Source of the DNA: Lolium rigidum
Lineage: Eukaryota > Streptophyta > Magnoliopsida > Poales > Poaceae
NCBI RefSeq assembly: GCF_022539505.1
Contig: NC_061510.1
Span: 40,821,047-40,885,046, forward strand
Direction of reading: 5' to 3'
DNA: 64,000 nt
The notes below the pieces were generated by a model, which saw only the letters and a list, made by a program, of their open reading frames with translations, had not been told where the DNA came from and did no database searches. A program made the translations under genes and the position numbers. Shown here one piece after another: positions 10,199-21,350 of this stretch. Each line of letters starts with the position of its first letter. Positions within the stretch are counted from its first letter, which is position 1.

Positions 10199-13095
10199 AT
10201 ACTTGATTTGTTTTAGAAAATACAAAAGCTCCAATATTGAAGGTTATACTATTTAATCTAACTTAGCTTATTTTGTAAGCCACATAAGTGTCATATGCAA
10301 AAGTGACAGAGATCACATCACCGCGCGCGGATATATACATATGCTATTGCGTTAAATGGATTAGATGCTTATCATCGTATCAGCCCTACATCGAGAAAGA
10401 GTTATCGATCAGTGGGTCAATATTGCACTAAGCTTATCTGCAAACTCATAATCGACTCAGTGGCCATTCTATAGCAGTATAAAGAGGGGCACGATGCGAT
10501 GCATACGTTTGTTCATATATCTGATCGTACGTTTATGTTCGTTTCTTTCGTCACATTTCTGAAGATGTGTCTTTCGCCACTATGTAGATAAGACGTATTG
10601 CATTTTAGAATGCGCAGAATATATGCTTAAAGTTTCTCTAGACAGCGTGATTTGAGATATTTCAGATCAGGTGATTTAGCTCAACTTAGCTTAGTTTGTA
10701 AGCGACTACCTGAATGCGATACGCACGCGAGTGTGATCGCTGCAGATCGATCGTATCATATCATTAAAGAGGGCACTATGCACCGTGATAGTTAGACGCG
10801 TATCAGCTTATCACCTAGGTCAAAGCTGCACTAACGAGTTGACTTCTCACCTTCAGATCGCGCTTAAGAGGAAAGCACCTGGTTTTGTCAGACAATAATC
10901 ACACGCATGTACTTGTTTCCGTGGTTGTAGGACAATGTCATTATGCCAAGCACCACCGGCCGCAACCAGCAGGTACTTTGGAGCATTTCCTGTCAGAGAT
11001 TTGTTCCACATGTCAGTTTGTCACCACCCAAAAGGTAGTCGAATCTCAAATGAGCAAGAATTTGTATCGATGTTTACTACTGCCCTGTTTAACCTTGCAT
11101 GTTTAATTATACCAAATCTACCAGTTTGGAGAGTTTTGTACGTGTTGCTGTCACCAAAATGTTTACAGCGACAGACCTGCAAGAAACCAGGAGGTAGCAA
11201 CTTAAGGTATGTTAGGTAGGCTAATAAAGAGACTTCTACTAATTAACCTACCCTGTTCATAAGATTTGTCAAAAAAGTGCATGTGCTCAAGTCTGCCCAG
11301 CTACTATTTTAACTAGACAGAAAGGTAATTTCCTTTGGATGCATCAGGACGTATGAGGTGCTTTTCAGACCCCTTTGGCTGAGCAAAGCTGGGAGAGAGA
11401 CGGTAGCTAGACTTATAATCCACTTAATATGATGAATTTTGTGTGCCTAATCACACATATTCTCTGTGGTCTACCGCTCGTGCTGAATTTTGTTTCTCTC
11501 TATAAACGAGGGTAGATGGATTCGGTTCCCCTGCCATTTTTCCAACCTTGTCTACTCTCAGATATGCTTCTACCGACCAATAACCGATAGATACTATCAG
11601 CAAGTGCACAAAGAGGAGGATTCTATGAGCTGGTGATATAGTGACAGCCTGATAGGTCCCTCTGAATGATCCGTGCTTCTTGACATCAAACACGGCATCA
11701 ATTCAGGAGAAACTTCCAGAACAGGTTTATTTATAGAAATTAATCGTTTATTTCCATATGCTTTGTTATTTCCTTTTTTTTATTATTGCTATACGAGGAA
11801 TAGAATTCTTTGTGACATGCCCAAATTTAACCCTTTTCAATCCTTTTGCTTAGTACTGGAAGGAAAAAAGAAAATAAAAGATGGATTGGGTTGAACTTTT
11901 GAATCATGAAAAATTTGGTAAATTATATTTGGGTAAATAAATTCAATTTAAGGAGCGTCCAAGCTAAACCAGGCCTCAGAAATCAGAGATCAATTTAGGG
12001 CTAACAAAATCTGTCAGAGTGAACGTTAATTAACAATCTCGGCAAAGCAAGCAGTGTTGGCGCCCATCCGACCGAATCGGCGGTGGGCAGGGGAGGTGCC
12101 TCTCGGTCGCGTTTCGCGAGGGATGGTAGGCGTTGGCGGAGGGAAAAGGGCGGCGCCGCCGGGCTTGGCCGGGGCCTGTGTGCCTCCAGTGGAGGGGCGA
12201 CGAGGAGGTGGTGGTGCGCCGCGTGCTCGATCGCACAGTGGGAGTTCTAGGCCCGCTAGATCAAATCTAGGCCTTGGACCACGATCTGGGCCGGTTGGGC
12301 CTTGTCAGGCATGTGCTGTTCCTGGTGTTGGTTTTGGCCACGCCGACGGTCCGTGCTAGACTGCCCTCTCCCCGTCTTCCGCTCTAGTTGGTAGTTGACT
12401 GGCGGCGTGGGGGCTGCTGGTCCTATGAATAATGGTGGCAGTCCTCGGATTCTTCTCGCGCCAAGTTAAAGATCTGTCGGATGCATGTTCCCATTAGTCT
12501 GGCTGGATTGTCGTGTTCCGTAAGGCCCTGCCGGCTAACTTCACTGTGTGAATCATGCTTGAAGATTGCTAGATCGAGTGGATTTTAGTGGTGCGCACCC
12601 ATGGATATATGTTCGCTTGGTTTCAGAGTGAGCGCTTCGAAGCTTTGATGGCTATTAATATCATGGAGCACGTTTTTGTTCGATGGTGCTACGAAGAATG
12701 TCATAAAAACTGAGATCCGAGGACTAGCAATGGTGGTCTGGTCTTGGTGGTGATGTGGAATTGGCTTGGTATTTCGTGACTTGAAGCAGCGTCATGCAAG
12801 TGGGGGGCGACTGCACATGAGAAGTTCATAGTATTATCTTTTAGGGTGAAAATCCAAGGTTTACCCTTAACTGATTGTGTCTATCTGGCAATGTCCTTGT
12901 TAAATGCATTGTTTTTGAGAGTGGTAACTTTTTCCACGGTGGAAACCTAAGATCTATGATCGGGTAATGACAACGTTTGTGCACTGTTTATTCTTAAAGG
13001 CGTCATTTATGGTGAAGCTGGACTTCTACTTTTGTTTTGGTGGTGTTAGCGTTGTTGTTTCAAGAAATGAATCACTGTAGCGGGATTTTCTTTTT
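10199..13095. other. Intergenic region without a recognisable gene
   Basis: 10199-12030 is plain AT-rich DNA with short unconnected frames. 12040-13080 is richer in GC and reads like a decayed dispersed repeat (stretches such as GGTAATGACAACGTTTGTGC), but I cannot assign a class or ends. No spliced gene model could be built on either strand. Confidence 0.45.
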
Positions 13096-13099
13096 GTAA

Positions 13100-13375
13100 T
13101 TCTTTTTTAGAAACATAGTGCAAACACAGACGGCCACATACACGCGCATACATTCACCCCTATGAACGCACACACGCACACCCTACCCCTCCAAGCACAT
13201 CCAAAAGACTGAGCCGGAAGGTTGGATCTTGAAATTGAGGAAGTCACCATAGGCACCTTGCTGTCGACGGAAACGTCGCCTCCCACCGAATGAATATTCC
13301 GGCTTTATGAGACACACAAATGTCAAACATGAGGTTTGAACTCTGGTGAGCTAGGGTTTTAGACTCTTTTCATCT
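13100..13375 (-). mobile_element. SINE- or LINE-tail-like retroposon, minus strand
   Basis: From a T-tract at 13090-13109 (poly-A on the minus strand) through ACGCACACACGCACACCCTA and AAGACTGAGCCGG to a segment at about 13340-13365 that on the minus strand reads CACCAGAGTTCAAACCTC, resembling a tRNA B-box. This is a common grass retroposon layout. Target duplication not found; class uncertain. Confidence 0.4.
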
Positions 13376-13447
13376 GTAATGCCAGTAGAGCAATGCGTTA
13401 TTGCAGAGGCGGTTTGGTGTAACTGGTATCTCCCCAATATTAATATA

Positions 13448-13864
13448 TACTTCCTCTGTTCTATTCTATAGTGGTTATAGTTTTTTGGCACGGAAATTAG
13501 CACAAGAGTGTTCTTTACACAAGACCCCCTAGATTAACGATTTAAGATCAGAGTAAAATGAGGGAAATCGGTAACTTCCTAAATTAACATAACAAATCAC
13601 ACAAATCTCTCTGGTTGACTCCATATATGTGCATCCAAGTTATATTAAGGAAATAAAAATATTGCTTCCTAAATCTAAGAAATCATTGGGGCATGCATTA
13701 GGAATCTCAATTAATTGTTTCTTTTTTTGTATGGATTTTTTTCACGTATGTCGTGTGGGAGCTGACCGGTAGAGGGGGTAATTGCAAAAGAGCCAACCTA
13801 CAACCTTATATTCTGAAACAAATGCCAAAAATCTATAATCATTATAGAAAGGAACGGAGGGAGT
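13448..13864. mobile_element. Long Stowaway-type MITE
   Basis: Left end CTTCCTCTGTTCTATTCTAT followed by AGTGGTTATAG; right end CTATAATCATTATAG followed by AAAGGAACGGAGGGAG. These are inverted repeats of more than 30 bases, with TA on each side. About 417 bases with an AT-rich interior and no transposase. Confidence 0.7.
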
Positions 13865-14511
13865 ACTATTTATGGTAAAAACAAGTAGGACGTGTTTGGT
13901 AGCCTGGGCGCCCTTGGCTCGCATCGGCTCAGTAATTTTCAGCCCGTTTGGTTGCTTGGGCTCACTCGCGTTCTTGCATGGCACGGGTCTTAAAGCACCA
14001 TGTGATATGCCATGGAGGAACACCCAGTTCGGCTGTTCCTAGCGGGCATGTCCAGTTCTGGCTACTCCTTAGCCCAATGGATGCAACGGTTGCACGTGCG
14101 CGTACACTACTCCACACACTCTTTCTTTAAATCAACACAATCATAATCCGAATTAAAATAAGTTGTACATGAAAAAGATGTGTGTCGATGATACGAATCA
14201 ATTCCCACAATCAGTTTCGAGTTTCGTCTGTCGTAAATCGTCAATTTCGTGTATGAAGTTTTAAGCGAGTTTCACCGAATTCATCGCACACGTCAACCGT
14301 TTGAATTTTCCTTTTGAGTAGTAGGTTCACCTCACCATTCCGCATGACTTTCATGTTGACAGGTTTTTGTTTAGGTCTACATACATGAAAAGATAAATGA
14401 CTCGCTAGTATATTGTAATCTGTACGTGTGTGAGTAAGGTTTGAACTACTTTTGGTCAAGTTCTAGCTTGCCATCTTCATGAACGGCGACGTGGTGATGA
14501 TATGTGAGAAG

Positions 14512-15135
14512 TTAGAGGTGATAATCCATGGTGATGACGGCATGGTGATGTTCATCTTCGTGGTCGGCGGCGTGGTGATGTTTGTGACCGACGTGACCGA
14601 TGGTGTCATCGTGATATTCAACTTCGTCGTCGGCGACATGGTTATGCTTGTGATGGGCGTGAACAGCGGTGTCATGGTGGTGTTTGTCTTCGTGGTCGGC
14701 GATGTGGTGATGCTTGTGACCGGCGTGACCGGCGGTGCCATGGTGGTCTTCGTCTTCGTGGTCGATGACATGGTGATGCTTGTGACGGGCGTGAACAACA
14801 GTGTTATGGTAGTGTTCGTCTCCGTGGTCGGCGACGTGCCCATGCTTGTGACCGGGTCCGTCATGGTGGTCTTTGTCTTCGTGGTCGGCGACGTGGTGAT
14901 GCTTGTGACCGGCGTGAACGATGGTGCCATGATGGTCTTCATCTTCGTGGTCGGCGACGTGCACATGCTTGTGACCGGCTTGACCGACGGTGTCATGGTG
15001 TTCTTCGTCTTCGTGGTCGGCGAGGTGGTGATGGTTTTGATCGGCGTAATCGGTGGTGCCATGGTGGTGTCTGCCTTCGTGATCGCCGATATGCCGAAAC
15101 TTGTGAACGACGGCGTGAAGCTTTATGATAGGTAA
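14512..15135. repeat. 66-bp minisatellite, about nine units
   Basis: On the plus strand each unit carries GTGGTCGGCGACGTGGTGAT, then GCTTGTGACCGGCGTGA and a variable centre. Units are 66 bases except one 57-base unit near 14850. Similarity is strongest in the middle units and decays at both edges, as usual for replication slippage or unequal exchange. Confidence 0.9.
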
Positions 15136-15159
15136 GGAGGTGAGAGGTAAGGTCACCAT
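14512..15159 (-). CDS. Histidine-rich 22-residue tandem-repeat protein (hypothetical)
   Basis: Unrecognised ORF of 215 codons starting at MVTLPLTSLPIIKLHAVV. After that leader it consists of nine repeats with consensus GHKHHHVADHEDxxHHxTxxHA: 22 residues each (66 bases), except one unit shortened by 3 residues. The protein is extremely rich in His, Asp and Glu, like metal-binding His-rich proteins; that role is only an inference. All length changes are multiples of three, so the frame is kept across about 620 bases. Caution: a 66-base period also keeps other frames open. A Val-rich frame on the plus strand (14479-15135) and a Thr-rich minus frame (14463-15062) span the same DNA. It may be a coding gene, an exon of a larger gene, or a minisatellite. 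No signal peptide or known domain. Confidence 0.4.
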   Translation of the reverse strand: MVTLPLTSLPIIKLHAVVHKFRHIGDHEGRHHHGTTDYADQNHHHLADHEDEEHHDTVGQAGHKHVHVADHEDEDHHGTIVHAGHKHHHVADHEDKDHHDGPGHKHGHVADHGDEHYHNTVVHARHKHHHVIDHEDEDHHGTAGHAGHKHHHIADHEDKHHHDTAVHAHHKHNHVADDEVEYHDDTIGHVGHKHHHAADHEDEHHHAVITMDYHL

Positions 15160-15511
15160 GTGGATAAGTGGTGGGGGCTAAATCTGAACTCGTGTGAAAC
15201 CAAATAAACTGAATCTCACGATTTCTGCTAGGTCAAAAACTTTGATCTAGGCTGCTAAACAATAGTCTAAACCTGCGACGTGACCCATTCAGAATGAGAT
15301 GCAACTTCCGTCTTACTGCGCTGGTACAGGAATCCAACCTAAGTAACCAAACGTGCCCGTATTGTTGGCACAGATGCACGTTTGCCAGAAGCAATGGGGC
15401 TGCACGGTGCAATGCACAACTCAAAAGTTCTTGTTACAAAAATGCGGTGGTTGGTCAGGACTTCAGCTTAGCGTGCACGCACGCATCTCTCCGACCGGAG
15501 TATGGACGAAC

Positions 15512-15574
15512 AAGAGATTGAATGTATCATGTCAAAAAAAAAAAAAAAAAAAAAAAAAAAGAGATTGAATGTAT
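15512..15574 (+). mobile_element. Poly-A retroposition scar with target-site duplication
   Basis: AAGAGATTGAATGTAT occurs at 15512-15527 and again at 15559-15574. Between the copies are only CATGTC and a run of 27 A residues (15534-15560). A 16-base direct repeat bounding a poly-A tail is the mark of target-primed reverse transcription. The insert is an almost completely 5'-truncated retroposon, plus orientation. Confidence 0.75.
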
Positions 15575-16189
15575 GGCGCGCAAAGCGGCCGGCATGGCCT
15601 AGCATTATTCAACCATATCTCCGGCCAACTTGCCGCCGCGCGCGCCAGTCTTTAACGAGTGCAGGGTCACGTCTCCCGCCGGCGGCCACGAGGTGCCGCT
15701 GCTTTGCTCGACCCATCGCTGTGTCTTCCGTTGAGTCGTCGGGCTGGATCGATGGCGATGCGAGGGCGCAACGCATTTACTTGGGGATTCTCGATCTGCT
15801 TCGCTTTGTGGATCATCCGGCGGCCGTATTTTCTCTCGTCGACGGGTGCTCCCGTCTCGTCTTGCCATCGCGTCGATCGCTCGCCTTTTGCGAGATGATA
15901 TGTTCTTCGTCTTGTGCCTGTCAGTTCGACCTATCTACTGAAAATCCGATCGTGGCTGACTTAGACACCGCCGCGCAGACTAGCTAGATTCGTTCCCTCC
16001 ATCGCCGTTGTTGCTTGTTGGGACAAGTAGTAGATGTCACTTTGTTCTGAGAATCGTTGCGAGTGACAGAAAATATGACGAGCGTGCATCTTGTGGGGTC
16101 TTTATGAATCGAAAAGATGGATCGCCGTCATATGTTCAGAGAATGTACTTTCTTCGTGCTTCCCTGTAGTAATGCTACCGAAGAGGCGA
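15575..16189. other. GC-rich then ordinary intergenic sequence, no gene assigned
   Basis: A plus-strand frame runs 15502-15987 but shows no domain and begins in the poly-A tract. Nothing on either strand could be tied to a known protein. Confidence 0.4.
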
Positions 16190-16585
16190 AAAGTGTTTTT
16201 AGCTCCCGAGCTCCAGTGCTCTCGCTATGTTAAGAAAAATTTAAAAATATTTTTACAAGTTATAAAAATCATGAAAATAATTACTGTCATTGATACATTC
16301 CACAATCATGCAAAATCCCAATTCGAAATTCTTTTTATTTTGAGCTAGATAAAAATGACAAAATCTGATATGTTTTAAAGATTTGAAAATGACTACTCAG
16401 ATCTACAATTTTGTCATTTTTGTGTAGCTCAAAATATTAAGTATTTGAAATTTTTTTTTTTGCACGTTTGTGGGATATATCATTGACTATATGCAGATTT
16501 TTTGCAGAATTTTTTAAAACTCAAAAATATGATTTTTGAATTTTTTTTTAAAATCGAGATCACTGGTGCCCATGTGCACCAAATC
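16190..16585. mobile_element. Foldback element with AT-rich arms
   Basis: The left arm (from AGCTCCCGAGCTCCAGTGCT) and the reverse complement of the right arm (ending GATCACTGGTGCCCATGTGC) align through shared blocks: TTTTGAGCTAGATAAAAATG against TTTTGAGCTACACAAAAATG, and CATTGATACATTCCACAATC against CAATGATATATCCCACAAAC. The two halves meet near 16385. No ORF; likely a non-autonomous DNA element. Confidence 0.65.
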
Positions 16586-17610
16586 TCTGTCCCCGAAGAG
16601 GACACTATATTTTTCCTTTAAAACGGAGACCAAGCCCCAACCTCTACATCTCTACACATATATATCAATGCATACATTTTTTTTTACGTTATGAAAGTGT
16701 GACTCTTTCAAATTACTAGTGGAATGCCCGTGCTTCGCCACGGCTCCCTGCCTTATATCTAGTGTCACACATGTTACAAGTGTTAACAATGCGCACAAAT
16801 ATTGAAGCACATCCAAAAGATCACATAGTATAAATATTCAAATACTTAAGTATGGTTTACCATAAAATGCAAGGATTGACACATTATCCTTCATTTATTA
16901 AAAGTCTTTCAACTACCTTGGAAGCCTTAGTTTGGTGTTCCGATTCTAATATGCAATAACATTTTTTATCCCTCAAGTGTCAAGACCATTTAGATTTGGT
17001 CATTGCTCCACTAAAAGCAGTTTTGGTGATGACACGGTGGTGGTTTCATTGATGTGGTTGCAGTTAGCAAAAGAATTGGGAATGGTCACAAAAATGGGGG
17101 GAACAAAAAATAATATAAAATCAAAAGGTGAAAACAAACATCTTAGTAAAAATGCATAATAATGAATTTTGAAAAAAATGGAAGTCAATAAAAAATCTAG
17201 AAAAGTATATAATTTGTTATTACTAAGTTTTATAAATATTTTTTTCCATTTTAAATATCTCGTTTGAATTATGAATTTCCACTTTTGTACTTTATCTTCA
17301 ATTTTCCTGCTTTCATATTTTTATTTTTTCTTATAAATTTCATACTTTTAACAAAAATAGTTCTATTTTTCTAAAATTTCTTCCATGCTTAATTTTTTCC
17401 ACCTTTCCCAAATAAGTTGAGTTCAAAGAAGGTTGGATTTTTCTAGGTTTTATCATTTACCCTTTTATCTCATTGTTTCCATTTTGTGTTAACATGGCTG
17501 CCATCATAGAAAATGATATAAAAATAACTTCAATTGTAATGACCTTGAATTATAAGAAATACTAATCTAGACGGTGTATTAATTTAAGTGACTAAGAGTG
17601 GACGCGGAGG
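16586..17610. other. AT-rich repeat-like DNA, no gene
   Basis: Includes ATGCCCGTGCTTCGCCACGG at about 16726, a phrase I know from dispersed grass repeats, followed by about 850 bases of A/T-rich low-complexity sequence. No terminal repeats or coding frame. Confidence 0.4.
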
Positions 17611-17616
17611 ATATGA

Positions 17617-18025
17617 AGCCGGGTGCGCGTGCATCCTATGATGAAAAATTCTAAAAAAATGTTATTTTAAAGTTTCAGATTTTTTTTGAAGAAAATGCAC
17701 ACATGTATATCCACTGTTGATACTTATTTGTGCAGATTTTGGCATAAAAAAACCATGTGTGACCTATTCTACACATAAATGTGAAAATGGGATTTCCTAT
17801 TACCGTGAATAGTACACAACCAATCATTATAGTGCCATTTAGATATTTCGTCATTTTCGTGTAGGCTACATACAAGTATATTTTTATGCGAAAATTTACA
17901 CAAGTAACTAAGTAAGTATCAACAGAATATGTTCATGAAAAAAAATTATTTTATTTTTTTTAGATTTTCAAATAGCATTTTTTTCCAATATTAGAGAAAA
18001 CGGGTGCACCTACACCCGGGTGCAT
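17617..18025. mobile_element. Foldback element with CCGGGTG ends
   Basis: The left end CCGGGTGCGCGTGCATCC and the reverse complement of the right end (CCGGGTGTAGGTGCACCCG) match. Inside, CTGTTGATACTTATTTGTGC pairs with the complement of GTAACTAAGTAAGTATCAAC. The whole segment is one long imperfect hairpin of about 400 bases with no coding frame. Confidence 0.7.
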
Positions 18026-18563
18026 CCTGCTATTTCCCGACTAAGAGTCTCTAATGTTAGAATTTGTGTGCTAAACGTAGACTTAAACAATAATTGGGGA
18101 TACAAATTAAACATTTTCCTTTAATAATATATAATATCTTTGTGGCCATTCATCTTTACAAGTTACAACCTTCCCCAGGCATATTCTTGTGGAACAGGGT
18201 TAAAAGTATTCAAGTTGACAAATCACACGAACGATATGTGTCAAACGGGGGCTTTAAGGTGCACCTTTTTTTACATATGAGGTGAAACATCAACAAGTTG
18301 GAGGGAGAAATTCCTCCCCCACTAGAGCTAAAAAGTAACATAGGTTGGATTGACTTAAGAGATTAAAGTTATTAGCTATTTGGGTAGTGATACATGAAAC
18401 ATCAACTTTGAGTTTATCTTTCATTACATGGAAAAGTGAAAAGGTTTGACAAGGCAGTATTGAGTACCGAGTGTAACCTTCCCCGGTTGGCAGTTGGATC
18501 AACTAAGGCCTCCTCAGGTCAAAAGTGAGGGAAAAGAAACCTAGATATATAGGTCAGAACCTT

Positions 18564-18576
18564 CACTAGAAGAAAA
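18564..18576 (+). mobile_element. Possible terminal sequence of a CACTA transposon
   Basis: CACTAGAAGAAAA resembles the CACTA superfamily end (CACTA followed by AGAAAA). The matching opposite end was not found in the window, so this may be a fragment or a chance match. Confidence 0.3.
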
Positions 18577-18828
18577 AAAAAGAGCACCTATAGCTCCGAG
18601 TAGCTACAAGTTAGGATGGAGTTTTTAACTCAATTATTTTCTTACACTCTCCATCCATTTTGGAGAAATTCCGTACACTATTATTAGATCTGTAAAACTA
18701 TTCATAACAAAGAATCATTGTGCATTTTTTGTTTCGCTAAACTGAGTTTTGAAGGCTACAATGCTTGGCTATTTATGTGACCAAACCATTGTTTTCATTG
18801 TAAACAAGGCAAAAAAAAAAAGGGGGAT

Positions 18829-19086
18829 CAGCTCAGTCAGATATGTCACTTCTTTAAAAAAAAGGGGGAGTACAACCCGGCATCTACATCAATAGATGCA
18901 CACAACCATTTGTTCTAAGTGTTATATCCTTCATCAGTTCATCGTAGGTGTTAATCTGGAGTTTCAGATAGCAAGAGAGAATCTTGTGCGTATTCCCGTT
19001 GACTTGTTCACAAATACTACAACTGCACTATTGAAACGGGGCACGCAGAAGTCCTAAGAAATTTCAGCTCAGTCAGATATGTCACT
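18829..19086. mobile_element. Short retroposon insertion with 22-bp target duplication
   Basis: The 22-base word that starts CAGCTCAGTCAGATATG and ends TCACT occurs exactly at 18829-18850 and 19065-19086. The 214-base insert begins TCTTTAAAAAAAAGGGGGAG and ends GTCCTAAGAAATTT. A long exact flanking repeat points to a non-LTR retroposon (SINE or truncated LINE). Orientation is not certain because neither end has a clean poly-A. Confidence 0.6.
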
Positions 19087-20925
19087 GAACAGCATATCAT
19101 CCGCGGATCATCACCGAAATTCCACCTGTTAATAATTGCAGTTGAGGTTCCATACAGAGAAATTATTGAAGCTGCATTATTGCTGTTGCATGGGGTCACA
19201 GGGCAATGTAGACGGTTCCTAGCTAATGCAGGTGGCGTACGTCGCCCACTGATGAATGAAGGTGATCGATAGGTTCACCAGTTTATTTAGAGGTCAGCTC
19301 TATAGATCAACATTATGGGAGAGGGGATCATCAGGACAGGCGTTAGCATGCCCGGCTCTTCTCCGCTGCGCCTGTCGGGCGCATAATTGAGCTAGAAAAC
19401 GGGTGGATAAAATTCAGTGGTGGCTCCTGTGCCCTGATCGAGCCCTGTTCATCCCAACAGCCTAGCTTTCTAGAGAGCCTCATCGATCCAGAGATTTGGC
19501 TCTGCTTTTGTGTACCAACAGAATCGAATCTGATCACTGTGCCGCACGATCGATCGATCACCCGTCGTTTCGTCATCCATGTGTTTATGCCGCGACCCGG
19601 AGCGTTGAGGACAGACGGGGGAGGATTCGGCCGACGCGTGTCCGGCCAACTGCATTCAGACGGGTCAATTTATCCAAACTGAGTGGAGCTTCTGTTCATG
19701 AGTTGGAAAGAGGCTCCTCCAACTGACGGAGTGGCAGTGCGCATCTGTGCCACGAAAAACATCGTCTTCGCCGGCTTGTCGTAAAGAATCTTGCCGGAAT
19801 TAGCAGAGAAACAATTGCGATGTAATCCTGGAGACCCAGACTGACTCTGAACTCTGAAATCGTTTCTTCTCTTGTGCGTTCTAGAAGCAGCGACAGATTC
19901 TCTCCTACTGCATGCGTGCAAGAGGCTAGCGGCACTGCAGTTGCCGTCTCAAAAAGACCTGAGCGCTCCTCCACCTCCAGTCCTCCTCATTGCCATGTGC
20001 CCGGCCGGCTGCTGAGTGCTGACGTCCACTTCCATTCCATTCCATCCACGCACTCCCAAGCTATGCAAAGATGCGTTTGGCCGGTAGACTCGCGCCACAC
20101 CGCCGCCGCCTTCTCCTCCACACGTGCACCGGGATTCCAAAAGGAGCCATGGTAAAGGCACGCGCAAGCAAGCCCAGGCCACACAGAGGGAGGGGGAATG
20201 GAGGAGACGGAGACACATTCTTGGGGAGGGAAACTCCAAGCATTCAGGCGAGCAAACATCGATCCTACTACTACATCGGATGAATTGTTTGTGTGTGTGG
20301 TATGCAATGCACTCCGCGGAGGCTGGTGGTAGACGGTTTGGCGAGACGCGATCCACCGAAGAACGCTGGCCACATTACCATCGAACCGAAAGAGAGTGCC
20401 TTGGAAATGTCTCGTCTAGCTTGGCAATGGCGGGCCCGTCGGTGATGGATCGTTGCTTTCCCCCACTAGTGCCTGAATTATTGGCGAAAAGGACGCTGGG
20501 TTTCGTGGCCACAGGAGGTCTCCGTTTGTTTCTCTGCGAAACTGAAGCATCGAGGGCGAGTTTGTGCAGTGGTGGGTTGTAACTAGCTGAAGCGAGGACG
20601 CTCTTGTTGCACTGTGGTCAACGGAGGCAGGGGGAAATTAGCGGAAGTGATGTGGGGCTGACTTGAAGTGAAGATACGCTAGCTGCGCATAGCTGGTATG
20701 GTGTATGAACTGAGCTGAAGATCTGAGACAACAAAATCTGAGTCTCCTAGTAAAATGGTGGTGGAAGTTAGATACACAGAAAGGTTTATGGGAAAAAATT
20801 GTTAGAGCTAAAATATCTGAGGAACAAAACTGTTGCCTCCGCGAAAACACGATTTAATTCGGAAAGCAATTTTGCAAGTCAAGGAAATATATATGGCTGG
20901 TAGAGGTATTATTTTTAATATTCGT
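19087..20925. other. No gene recognised; GC-rich patch at 19900-20580
   Basis: Several overlapping open frames on both strands at 19874-20582 come from high GC. None shows a domain, a consistent splice pattern or biased codon use. It may be a decayed promoter or gene end. Confidence 0.35.
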
Positions 20926-20929
20926 CATT

Positions 20930-21220
20930 CTTCGTTTTTGGAAGAATGTTTGGTTAGGTAACTCTAATTTGATGGATAAGTATCCTGAGTTGTTTGATGT
21001 ATGCCAGGAGGTGCATATCACTTTCCAACTTTGTTCACATAAGAACTTTGTGTTACAGTTTAGAAGGAGATTGTTTCATGTCTTACTGGAGCAATGATGA
21101 TATATTGGCGGAAGAGCTAAGGATATCCCATTGACTAGTGAGAAGGACCAAATCGCGTGGAAGTGGAACAAGAATATTGTGTTCTCAACTAAATCTATTG
21201 ATGAAGGGGGAGCTTTACAA
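20930..21220 (+). pseudogene. LINE ORF2 fragment (end of the RT region to the zinc-binding region)
   Basis: Plus-strand reading with breaks gives DKYPELFDVC, then LQFRRRLFHVLL, then EKDQIAWKWNKNIVFSTKS. The last resembles the D.I.W.W...G.FSVKS start of the zinc-binding reverse-transcriptase domain in plant L1-type LINEs. It ends next to the Stowaway MITE at 21351. Too short and broken to be active. Confidence 0.6.
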
Positions 21221-21350
21221 GAACGAAGACAACAAGGCTGTCTGTGCTGGAGCGGAGAAGCTGATGCAGAAGACGAGGGACCTGATGGGATGCAATGCGC
21301 CAGATGTATTTGTCGGTGCGGCCGTTTTGACGATTACTGGAGGAAGTGTT

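Noticed and set aside
11451..11693. Minus-strand 80-codon frame starting MFDVKKHG
   Set aside because: No recognisable family, no splice partners and ordinary intergenic composition around it.
14479..15135. Plus-strand 218-codon Val-rich frame that looks like a membrane protein
   Set aside because: It is the complement of the His-rich repeat. The 66-bp period removes stops from several frames, and the hydrophobicity follows from the complement of His/Asp codons.
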